Source: an uncultured Pelagimonas sp.
Lineage (GTDB): Bacteria > Pseudomonadota > Alphaproteobacteria > Rhodobacterales > Rhodobacteraceae
Length of the DNA stretch: 64,000 nucleotides
Assembly (NCBI GenBank): GCA_947497905.1
Contig: CANMIH010000002.1
Coordinates: 558,001 to 622,000 of the forward strand
Direction: 5' to 3'
Shown: positions 1-6,452 of the stretch, piece by piece
How positions within the stretch are numbered: the first letter of the stretch is position 1
Layout: each line of letters opens with the position of its first letter
Notes under the pieces: model-generated
Databases searched by the model: none
What the model saw: only the letters and a program-made list of their open reading frames with translations
What the model was told of the DNA's origin: nothing
Translations under genes and position numbers: made by a program

Positions 1-105
1 GTATCGAGCCTTGCCTATTGCACACTTCCCTACTAATGAAGCGGCTTCAACCGCGCGTCCGGCCCATGTGGCATGCCGAGTCGCGCCCAAGTACCGGAGA
101 ATGAA

Positions 106-306
106 ATGCCCAAGATGAAGACCAAGTCGAGCGCCAAAAAGCGCTTCAAGGTGACCGCGACCGGTAAGGTCATGGCAGGCCAGGCGGGTAAACGCCACGG
201 CATGATCAAGCGCACCAAGAAATTCATCCGCGACGCACGCGGCACCACCACTTTGTCTGCTCCTGACGCGAAGATCGTCAAGAGCTACATGCCGTACGAC
301 CGCTAA
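106..306 (+). CDS. rpmI: 50S ribosomal protein L35
   Basis: Small basic protein of the large ribosomal subunit, 66 residues, the usual size for L35. It begins [14 protein letters not shown] and carries the family's lysine/arginine-rich body and the [10 protein letters not shown]-type core. The start at 106 is chosen over an in-frame ATG at 73 because GGAGA lies five bases upstream and because L35 proteins normally begin with MPKMKT. rplT follows after 14 nt, so the two genes form the standard L35-L20 operon. infC, often the first gene of this operon, is not in the 105 bases upstream. Confidence 0.97.
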   Translation: MPKMKTKSSAKKRFKVTATGKVMAGQAGKRHGMIKRTKKFIRDARGTTTLSAPDAKIVKSYMPYDR

Positions 307-320
307 GAGGAGATACCACT

Positions 321-686
321 ATGTCCCGAGTAAAAGGCGGAACCGTCACCCACGCGCGTCACAAGAAAATCGTCAAGCAGGCCAAAGGTTACTATGGCCG
401 CCGCAAGAATACCTTCAAGGTAGCGGCACAGGCGGTTGATAAAGCGAACCAGTATGCAACGCGCGACCGTCATAACCGCAAGCGCAACTTCCGCGCTCTG
501 TGGATCCAGCGTATCAACGCCGCTGTGCGTGCGCATGACGAAGCACTGACATATTCGAAGTTCATCAATGGTCTGAATCTGGCCGGCATCGAAGTCGACC
601 GTAAAGTTCTGGCTGATCTTGCTGTTCACGAGCCCGAAGCATTTGCTGCGATCGTGGATCAGGCAAAGGGCGCTCTGGCGGCCTAA
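321..686 (+). CDS. rplT: 50S ribosomal protein L20
   Basis: L20, 121 residues, binds 23S rRNA early in large-subunit assembly. It is recognised by the basic N-terminal arm ([20 protein letters not shown]) and the [13 protein letters not shown] and [21 protein letters not shown] segments. A good Shine-Dalgarno (AGGAG, 308-312) lies 8 nt before the ATG. It follows rpmI and is closed by a strong terminator at 712-742. In many bacteria L20 represses its own operon through an RNA leader; the upstream 105 bases are too short to judge this here. Confidence 0.98.
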   Translation: MSRVKGGTVTHARHKKIVKQAKGYYGRRKNTFKVAAQAVDKANQYATRDRHNRKRNFRALWIQRINAAVRAHDEALTYSKFINGLNLAGIEVDRKVLADLAVHEPEAFAAIVDQAKGALAA

Positions 687-711
687 GATCTCTTGATCTT
701 CTAAAAGTTTG

Positions 712-742
712 GGCCGCTCCAGTGTTTGGGGCGGCCTTTTTT
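712..742 (+). terminator. Rho-independent terminator of rpmI-rplT
   Basis: A 9-bp stem GGCCGCTCC/GGGGCGGCC (one G-U pair) with a 7-nt loop is followed directly by six T residues. It starts 25 nt after the rplT stop codon, so it ends the ribosomal protein transcript. Confidence 0.92.
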
Positions 743-798
743 GTTGTCGGGCGTGTGCGGAAGGGCGTTGCCCCTCTGCGCCAGCGGCGGATTCACCC

Positions 799-822
799 CG
801 GAGTATTTTCGAAAAGAAGAAG
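799..822. repeat. A/T-rich motif with TTTTCGAAAA core
   Basis: Within the 92-nt stretch between the rplT terminator and the end of nnrS lies GGAGTATTTTCGAAAAGAAG (800-819), with a self-complementary TTTTCGAAAA centre. It resembles motifs I associate from memory with gene ends in Rhodobacteraceae, and shares its core with the palindromes listed at 8914, 54085, 54181 and 60227. Function unknown. Confidence 0.35.
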
Positions 823-834
823 CCCTGTGCCGGG

Positions 835-1995
835 TCAAGGTGCGTCGGGACGAGGAAGAAACATGCCTTTTCCAAAGCGCAGCACGAAGAGGGCGAAGCC
901 CACAATCCAGAGTGTGGCCGAGAGATGCAGCAATGGCTCAGACCAAACGTCAAGCGCGGAGAGGATCCGTGTGCCTGCGGCGAGGCCGAGCAGAGACAGG
1001 AACGTGGTGTCGAGGATTGAGGCTGTGAGAGGACGCCCCGAGTGACCGAGGCTGGCGCGGGTCATGACAATCAAAGTCATGCCGCCCAGAGCACCTGCTG
1101 TCCAGGCATGAAGCCCAGCCATAGGGGAGATTGTGCCAAATGCCGACGCGGCGGTGAGGAGATATCCAAGCGGCACAAAGAGATAAGCGACATGGAGCGC
1201 GAGGATTAGTGGTTCAGACCCAGTGCGGTGGCCCTGCCAGCGGCTTAGCCTCCAAAGATGTGCAAGGCCGACAATCCCAAGTGCAAAGCCGGTGGTCTGA
1301 CGGTCGGGGGTGAAGATCCAGAGGATCAGTGTCAATGCAGATGCGGCGAGGACAGCGCCGTCTTTCCGGTTGAATTGTACAGGCAGTTTTGTTGCGTTGT
1401 GTTGTTTCAGCCAGTTGGTGGTGAAAATCGGGATGATCCGGCCGCCGATGAGACTGATCAGCAAGATCAGCAGGGAGATGCCCATGCGTGTGCCGTTTCC
1501 TGAAGATGCGGGTGACTCAGCGCGAATGTCGAGGTGAAACAGTGTGTTGGCGACGGTAAACAGGGCAACCATAGCAATCACGGGAAGATTGCGACGATTG
1601 CCTGCCGCCAAAATATCGCGCGCGGCCAGCAGGCAGACAAGCAGCAAGAACCCGACATCTAACCCGAGAGTGAGCGCCCAAGGCAGGGCAGTCGCGGTGG
1701 CCACGCGCCCGATGACCCAGAGCAGCCAGAGGGCGGCCAGAGGAGCGCCAGAGACTGGTGGTCGTTTGGTCCAGTTGGGGATGGCGGTGAATAGAAACCC
1801 ACAGAGAACCGCGCTGCCGTAGCCAAACAAGAGCCCATGGACATGCCAATCCAGTGCGGGCCAAGCAGGCTCCCAGCTGGTCGAGCCGGTCCAATACAGG
1901 ATCCATAGGGTCATTGAGAGTGCGGCCCACGCGGCGGCGCTCAGGAACATCGGACGAAATCCCGATGAGAAAAATGCAGCGAGGGCCTGTGCCAT
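835..1995 (-). CDS. nnrS: NnrS family heme-copper membrane protein
   Basis: Polytopic inner-membrane protein of 386 residues of the NnrS family, linked in denitrifiers to relief of nitric-oxide and nitrosative stress; the exact reaction is not settled. The start is MAQALAAFFSSGFRPMFL, where the SSGFRPMF motif near the N-terminus is typical, followed by the DWHVHGLLFGYGSAVLCGFL segment containing conserved histidines. About twelve hydrophobic segments are visible. The ATG at 1995 is preceded by AAGGAG on the minus strand; longer readings start at a TTG inside the FNR-like box and are rejected. It stands alone, divergent from the YCII-sigma pair. The FNR/NnrR-type box 47 nt upstream suggests induction under low oxygen or nitric oxide. 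Confidence 0.9.
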   Translation of the reverse strand: MAQALAAFFSSGFRPMFLSAAAWAALSMTLWILYWTGSTSWEPAWPALDWHVHGLLFGYGSAVLCGFLFTAIPNWTKRPPVSGAPLAALWLLWVIGRVATATALPWALTLGLDVGFLLLVCLLAARDILAAGNRRNLPVIAMVALFTVANTLFHLDIRAESPASSGNGTRMGISLLILLISLIGGRIIPIFTTNWLKQHNATKLPVQFNRKDGAVLAASALTLILWIFTPDRQTTGFALGIVGLAHLWRLSRWQGHRTGSEPLILALHVAYLFVPLGYLLTAASAFGTISPMAGLHAWTAGALGGMTLIVMTRASLGHSGRPLTASILDTTFLSLLGLAAGTRILSALDVWSEPLLHLSATLWIVGFALFVLRFGKGMFLPRPDAP

Positions 1996-2041
1996 GCGGA
2001 TCTCCTTTGCGGTCAAGCTAGGGATGTTGGGCGCCTGTGCT

Positions 2042-2055
2042 TTGAGATAAATCAA
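2042..2055 (-). promoter_or_regulatory. FNR/NnrR-like box upstream of nnrS
   Basis: Read on the minus strand the sequence is TTGATTTATCTCAA, one mismatch from the FNR/Dnr/NnrR/FixK consensus TTGAT-N4-ATCAA. Its centre is about 53 nt upstream of the nnrS start codon. nnrS genes are known targets of NnrR-type regulators, so context supports the reading. Confidence 0.7.
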
Positions 2056-2059
2056 ACGG

Positions 2060-2075
2060 GAATACTCAAGTATTC
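2060..2075. promoter_or_regulatory. Perfect 16-bp palindrome beside the FNR box
   Basis: GAATACTCAAGTATTC has two perfect 7-bp arms around a CA centre and ends 4 nt from the FNR-like box in the nnrS/YCII divergent region. Its form suits a dimeric regulator, possibly of the Rrf2/NsrR type, but the protein cannot be named from sequence alone. Confidence 0.45.
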
Positions 2076-2115
2076 AGGCGCCAGACAAGAAAAAGCGGAA
2101 AAAATATTTCGGCAA

Positions 2116-2142
2116 TGTCGATTTCGCCAAATCCCAGACGTC
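2116..2142 (+). promoter_or_regulatory. ECF42-type promoter
   Basis: TGTCGA (2116-2121) and CGTC (2139-2142) are separated by 17 nt, which fits the published ECF42 pattern of a TGTCGA -35 element and a CGA/TC -10 element as I recall it. The promoter lies about 50 nt upstream of the YCII gene, whose downstream partner is an ECF42 sigma factor. The pair is therefore probably autoregulated. Confidence 0.75.
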
Positions 2143-2192
2143 TGGTATGCAGAAGGGCATAAGCCTTTCGTTTCAGACATGAGGATTTGACC

Positions 2193-2543
2193 ATGCAATA
2201 CATGCTTTTGATTTATGGCGCCGAGGGTGCCGATCCGCAGCCCGGTACAGAAGAGTTCGGTGCCTATATGCAGGACTATATGGCTTTCACCACGCGGATG
2301 CGCGAGGAGGGCAAGTTTGTTGCCGGTGATGCGCTTGAGTCTGTTTCGACTGCGACGACCGTGTCGCTACAAAGTGGCAAGGTGGAGACCGTGGATGGCC
2401 CCTTTGCGGAAACCAAGGAACAGCTCGGCGGGTATTACCTGTTGGAATGCGCCGATCTGGATGAGGCGCTGAAATGTGCGGCGGACATCCCCACGGCCAA
2501 ATATGGCCGCGTCGAAGTGCGCCCAATCATGGTGTTCGATTAA
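2193..2543 (+). CDS. YCII/DGPF-domain protein
   Basis: Single-domain YCII-related protein of 116 residues. It carries the MQYMLLIYGAE start and the VDGPFAETKEQLGGYYLLE motif that names the DGPF group. Such proteins are regularly encoded beside ECF42 sigma factors; their biochemical role is unknown, although the fold is a ferredoxin-like dimer. The ATG at 2193 is preferred over a TTG at 2187 because GAGG lies 8 nt before it. The sigma gene starts 6 nt after the stop. Transcription probably starts from the ECF42-type promoter at 2116-2142. Confidence 0.9.
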   Translation: MQYMLLIYGAEGADPQPGTEEFGAYMQDYMAFTTRMREEGKFVAGDALESVSTATTVSLQSGKVETVDGPFAETKEQLGGYYLLECADLDEALKCAADIPTAKYGRVEVRPIMVFD

Positions 2544-2549
2544 GCCTTC

Positions 2550-3806
2550 ATGCTCCCCCAGTCCGATATCTCGGGTCAGATCACCCGGCTGATCCGCGAG
2601 GATTGGGGGCGGCTTTTGGCTGTGCTGGTGTCCTTTGGCGGGGATTTTGCCCTCGCCGAGGATTCCCTGCAGGATGCCATGGTATCAGCGTTAGAACATT
2701 GGCCGAAACGTGGTGTGCCGCGCGATCCGGATGCCTGGTTGATCACCACCGCCCGTCGCAAAGCGGTGGATCGGTTGCGCCGGGCGCGCACGGCCGAGGA
2801 CAAAGCGGATGAGTTGACGCTATGGCATTGGCAACATGCGCCGCAGGAGGGGGATGGTCGCACGCTGCCAGACCATCGGCTCGAGCTGATTTTCACCTGT
2901 TGTCATCCGGCGCTTGAGGAAAAATCTCGGGTGGCACTGACCCTGCGGGCGTTGGGCGGGCTGACAACACAAGAAATTGCCTCGGCGTTCCTTGATAAGC
3001 CCGAGGCCATGGCTGCGCGGCTGACGCGGGCCAAGAAAAAGATGCAGGCGGCGGGTATCCGGTTTCGTCTGCCCGATCCCGAAGACTTGCCCGAACGTAT
3101 CGAAGGGGTTTTGCAGGTCATCTACCTGATTTTCAACGAAGGATATCGCAGCAGTTCCGGGGCGCTATCACGCGGGGATCTGGCGGGGGAGGCCATTCGT
3201 CTGGGACGCATTTTGATGTCCTGTCTGCCAGAGCATCCGGAGATCAAAGGGTTGTTGGCGCTGATGCTTTTGGGTGAGAGCCGAAGATTGGCGCGCAGTG
3301 ACGGGGCCGGGGGCTATGTGCCGCTTGAGACCCAAAACCGCGCGCGCTGGGACCGGGGGATGATCCGCGAGGGGTTGGACTTGGTCGAGACCGCACTACG
3401 TCAGGGGTGGGCCCATCCCTATACATTGCAAGCGGCGATCAGTGCGCTTCATGCGCAGGCGCAAGACTTCGCCTCTACAGACTGGGCACAGATTGTTGCG
3501 CTTTATTCGGTGCTGATCCACCGCCAGCCCAATCCCGTGCTCTGGGTCAATCATGCGGTTGCGCAGTCTTATGCAACCTCGCCAGACCAAGCCTTACGAG
3601 AGCTGGAAGCCAGCGGCGCGGCGCAGCATCTTGCTGGGTATCAACCCTATCACAGCTGTCGGGCTGATCTTTTGGCGCGGATCGGGCAGGGCGACGCAGC
3701 CCTCGCAGCTTATGATCAGGCGATTGCGCTGGCACAGGCACCAGAAGAGCGCAGCTTTCTGATCTCTCGCCGCAACCGGCTTGCCACGCGCGCGCCATCA
3801 GGGTAA
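2550..3806 (+). CDS. ECF42-group RNA polymerase sigma factor with C-terminal extension
   Basis: Sigma factor of 418 residues, about twice the size of a minimal ECF sigma. Region 2 (roughly residues 10-75, with [21 protein letters not shown] and [18 protein letters not shown]) and region 4 (roughly 130-175, [22 protein letters not shown]) are followed by a C-terminal extension of about 240 residues with helical, TPR-like character, including [16 protein letters not shown] and [11 protein letters not shown]. This is the ECF42 layout, in which the extension is needed for function instead of a classical anti-sigma factor. It is coupled to the YCII gene (6-nt gap). pheS starts 29 nt downstream, so some read-through into pheS is possible. 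Confidence 0.92.
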   Translation: MLPQSDISGQITRLIREDWGRLLAVLVSFGGDFALAEDSLQDAMVSALEHWPKRGVPRDPDAWLITTARRKAVDRLRRARTAEDKADELTLWHWQHAPQEGDGRTLPDHRLELIFTCCHPALEEKSRVALTLRALGGLTTQEIASAFLDKPEAMAARLTRAKKKMQAAGIRFRLPDPEDLPERIEGVLQVIYLIFNEGYRSSSGALSRGDLAGEAIRLGRILMSCLPEHPEIKGLLALMLLGESRRLARSDGAGGYVPLETQNRARWDRGMIREGLDLVETALRQGWAHPYTLQAAISALHAQAQDFASTDWAQIVALYSVLIHRQPNPVLWVNHAVAQSYATSPDQALRELEASGAAQHLAGYQPYHSCRADLLARIGQGDAALAAYDQAIALAQAPEERSFLISRRNRLATRAPSG

Positions 3807-3835
3807 CGCTCGGGCGGAACTTCAGGAGGCCCCCG

Positions 3836-4909
3836 ATGGACGATCTGCGCGATAAGTACCTTACGCTCATCAATGACGCTGGCGACGAAGCCGCGCTCGA
3901 GGAACTGCGCGTGCAGGCCGTGGGTAAAAAAGGCGAAATTAGCCTGAAAATGCGTGAACTAGGCAAAATGACCCCAGACGAGCGTCAGGTGGCCGGTCCC
4001 AAGCTGAATGCGCTGAAAGACGAGATCAACGCGGCTTTGGCCGCAAAGAAAGCCGCGCTGGCCGATGCCGCGCTTGAGGCGCGTCTGTCGGAAGAATGGC
4101 TGGACGTGACTTTGCCGGCCCGCCCGCAGCGTCAGGGCAGCATCCACCCGATCTCGCAGGTGACCGAAGAGATCACCGCGATTTTCGCCGATATGGGCTT
4201 TGCCGTGGCCGAAGGCCCGCAGATTGACACCGATTGGTATGTGTTCGACGCGCTGAACATCCCAAGCCATCACCCGGCCCGCGCCGAGATGGACACCTTC
4301 TACATGCACCGCGATGAAGCGGATGAGCGCGCACCGCACATTCTGCGCACGCACACTTCGCCGGTACAGATCCGTTCGATGGAAAAGCAGGGGGCGCCGA
4401 TCCGTGTGATTGCGCCGGGCCGCGTGTATCGTGCGGATTATGACCAGACCCACACGCCGATGTTCCATCAGGTCGAAGGTCTGTGCATCGACAAAGACAT
4501 CTCGATGGCCAACCTGAAATGGGTGTTGGAAGAGTTCGTGAAAGCCTTCTTTGAGGTGGATGATGTTGAGCTGCGCTTCCGCGCCTCGCACTTCCCCTTC
4601 ACCGAGCCTTCGGCCGAAGTTGACATTCAGTGCAGCTGGGAAGGTGGCGTGCTGAAGGTTGGCGAAGGAGATGATTGGCTTGAGGTTCTGGGTTCGGGCA
4701 TGGTGCATCCGGATGTGCTGCGCAATGCAGGCGTTGACCCGGATGAGTATCAGGGCTTTGCCTTTGGCATTGGCATCGACCGTCTGGCGATGCTGAAATA
4801 CGGCATCCCCGATCTGCGCGCCTTCTTTGATGCAGACCTGCGTTGGCTGAAGCACTATGGCTTTGCTCCGCTGGAAGCCCCGGCGCTGCACAGCGGGTTG
4901 AGCAAGTAA
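3836..4909 (+). CDS. pheS: Phenylalanine--tRNA ligase alpha subunit
   Basis: Class II aminoacyl-tRNA synthetase catalytic subunit, 357 residues, forming an alpha2-beta2 enzyme with PheT that charges tRNA-Phe in the cytoplasm. The N-terminal coiled coil is followed by the catalytic core with [24 protein letters not shown], the [18 protein letters not shown] motif 2 region, [17 protein letters not shown] and [14 protein letters not shown] (motif 3). AGGAGG lies just before the ATG. The gene is separated from pheT by about 1.5 kb holding two unrelated genes, which is unusual compared with adjacent pheST in many bacteria. A hairpin follows at 4925-4947. Confidence 0.98.
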   Translation: MDDLRDKYLTLINDAGDEAALEELRVQAVGKKGEISLKMRELGKMTPDERQVAGPKLNALKDEINAALAAKKAALADAALEARLSEEWLDVTLPARPQRQGSIHPISQVTEEITAIFADMGFAVAEGPQIDTDWYVFDALNIPSHHPARAEMDTFYMHRDEADERAPHILRTHTSPVQIRSMEKQGAPIRVIAPGRVYRADYDQTHTPMFHQVEGLCIDKDISMANLKWVLEEFVKAFFEVDDVELRFRASHFPFTEPSAEVDIQCSWEGGVLKVGEGDDWLEVLGSGMVHPDVLRNAGVDPDEYQGFAFGIGIDRLAMLKYGIPDLRAFFDADLRWLKHYGFAPLEAPALHSGLSK

Positions 4910-4924
4910 AAGCTAAATGAAATG

Positions 4925-4947
4925 CCCGGCCATGCGCCGGGTGTTTT
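4925..4947 (+). terminator. Probable terminator of pheS
   Basis: CCCGGC and GCCGGG form a perfect 6-bp stem with a CATGC loop, followed by TGTTTT. It lies 16 nt after the pheS stop codon. The short T-run makes termination likely but perhaps incomplete. Confidence 0.65.
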
Positions 4948-5073
4948 CGTTATGGGGCAGAATAGCCCCTGTTTCAGACACTTTGATGGTCGGGGCCGGG
5001 TGTCCTAAACACCAGCCTATCCCCGAATCTCAGTCCGTGGCAGGCTGCTCCTATTCTAGTTTAGGAGTTGACC

Positions 5074-5472
5074 ATGTCCGTCTTTCGCACCGCCGCCATC
5101 CTCGCCCTCATTGCGCAACCTCTTCTGGCCGACGAGGTCTGGGACACTGATATGGGGCCGATTGTCTATCAGGCGGAAGAGGCTGGCACGGCGATCTTTA
5201 CCTTTACCAATGTGGATGCCTATCCCGCGACGCTGATCATTCCGGGGCTGGCGGGCAATTATGACAACCGCAGCACGCATGACGCCATGTGGATCGGGCA
5301 AGGTTCAGGCGAGTGTGGGACATTCATGTCGCGTTCGGGTGTCGGGGAAAGCAGCCAATGGGGGCGGGCACGTCTGGTGTTTGACAAACCGGCCTACCCG
5401 ACATCAATGACGGTTGTCTTGGGCTTTTGCATGGACGAACCGCACATTGTGTTGCGGGGTGAGATCCGCTGA
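5074..5472 (+). CDS. Hypothetical secreted protein
   Basis: A 132-residue protein I do not recognise. It begins MSVFRTAAILALIAQPLLADEVW, which reads as a signal peptide with cleavage around LLA-DEV, so the mature form is probably periplasmic, about 115 residues. The mature part is rich in beta-forming and aromatic residues (IVYQAEEAGTAIFTFTNVD, ATLIIPGLAGNYDN) and has two cysteines, one in GSGECGTF and one in VLGFCMDE, that could form a disulfide. Start chosen for AGGAG at 5063-5067. It sits alone between pheS and the amidotransferase gene. Confidence 0.75.
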   Translation: MSVFRTAAILALIAQPLLADEVWDTDMGPIVYQAEEAGTAIFTFTNVDAYPATLIIPGLAGNYDNRSTHDAMWIGQGSGECGTFMSRSGVGESSQWGRARLVFDKPAYPTSMTVVLGFCMDEPHIVLRGEIR

Positions 5473-5560
5473 GACCGTCGCGCGCTGACCTGCTGCGGTC
5501 GGAAACGTCTTTTATACGGTTCTGATTCCAGCATAGGCTTTGACCAAAGGAGCGCGCGCC

Positions 5561-6340
5561 ATGACCACACTTCTGATCCTTGAGGGTAACAGCCCAGAAT
5601 TCAACGATGCCGGCAACATCGCCGCGCGGGCGTTTGAGAGCCTGTTCAAATGGATCGACCCGGCGCTCGATCTGGTCACGCTGTTTCCCTATCGGGTGGC
5701 CCCAACCGAGGCGGATATGTCGGCGGCGGATGGCATTGTCTTTACCGGTGCCGGGGTTGCTTGGTCGGTGGACGGCGAAGAGGGGTTGGCTCAGGTACGC
5801 GCGATGGAGCTGGCGCTGCGCAGCGGCAAACCTATCTGGGGCAGCTGTAACGGCATGCAGCTTGCGGCGCATGTGCTGGGAGGCACGGTGGGGATCTCGG
5901 CCAATGACCACGAGGTGCCGCTTGCAAAAGAGATGCAGATCACCGAGGCGGGGGCGACCCATCCCATGATGGCCGGACGTCAAAGCGGATTTTCGGTGCC
6001 CTGTATTCACCGCGACATTGTTGTGAAACTGCCTGCGCAGGCCAAACATCTGGCGGGCAATGCTCATACCCCGATTCAGGCCTTTGCCTATGAGGCGGAT
6101 GGCATTGATCTCTGGGCCACCCAGTATCACCCGGAACTGTCTTTGGCAGAAATTGCCGGATTTGTGCGGGCCCGTGGAATTTTTGCCGATCATGCGGTCA
6201 TGGCCGAGGATTTGGATATCGCCGAAGAGAACGCCGAGGCCGCTGCGCGTCTGGGGGCCAGCCCCGAAGATCTGACCACAGAGGCCCGAACCACTGAGCT
6301 GCGCAATTGGGTGACGCATGTGAAAGCGCAGCAGCGCTGA
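5561..6340 (+). CDS. Class I glutamine amidotransferase-like protein
   Basis: A 259-residue protein with the triad glutamine amidotransferase fold, like the GATase domain of GMP synthase. The nucleophile lies in PIWGSCNGMQLA (Cys96), and the His/Glu pair in TQYHPELS (His190, Glu192), so the catalytic triad is intact. It has no partner synthetase domain and no obvious partner gene nearby, so the acceptor substrate is unknown; it may act alone as a gamma-glutamyl hydrolase. The ATG at 5561 follows AAAGGAG. It lies between pheS and pheT on the same strand with 112 nt to pheT. Confidence 0.85.
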   Translation: MTTLLILEGNSPEFNDAGNIAARAFESLFKWIDPALDLVTLFPYRVAPTEADMSAADGIVFTGAGVAWSVDGEEGLAQVRAMELALRSGKPIWGSCNGMQLAAHVLGGTVGISANDHEVPLAKEMQITEAGATHPMMAGRQSGFSVPCIHRDIVVKLPAQAKHLAGNAHTPIQAFAYEADGIDLWATQYHPELSLAEIAGFVRARGIFADHAVMAEDLDIAEENAEAAARLGASPEDLTTEARTTELRNWVTHVKAQQR

Positions 6341-6452
6341 AAAATATCACCACCTGAGACGGAATCTCAGCAAAGCCCACCAGCCCCTTTTCACCTCTGC
6401 GCTGATCCGGTAAGGACGTCTCGATTATCGCAGACAACCGAGGCGCCGGCAC

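Noticed and set aside
1-105. Possible L20-type autoregulatory leader or infC upstream of rpmI
   Set aside because: Only a small GCGG/CCGC stem is visible and no infC coding sequence; too little sequence for a call.
709-1045. Three short overlapping + strand frames after rplT
   Set aside because: They overlap the rplT terminator and the 3' end of nnrS and have no ribosome-binding site or recognisable sequence.
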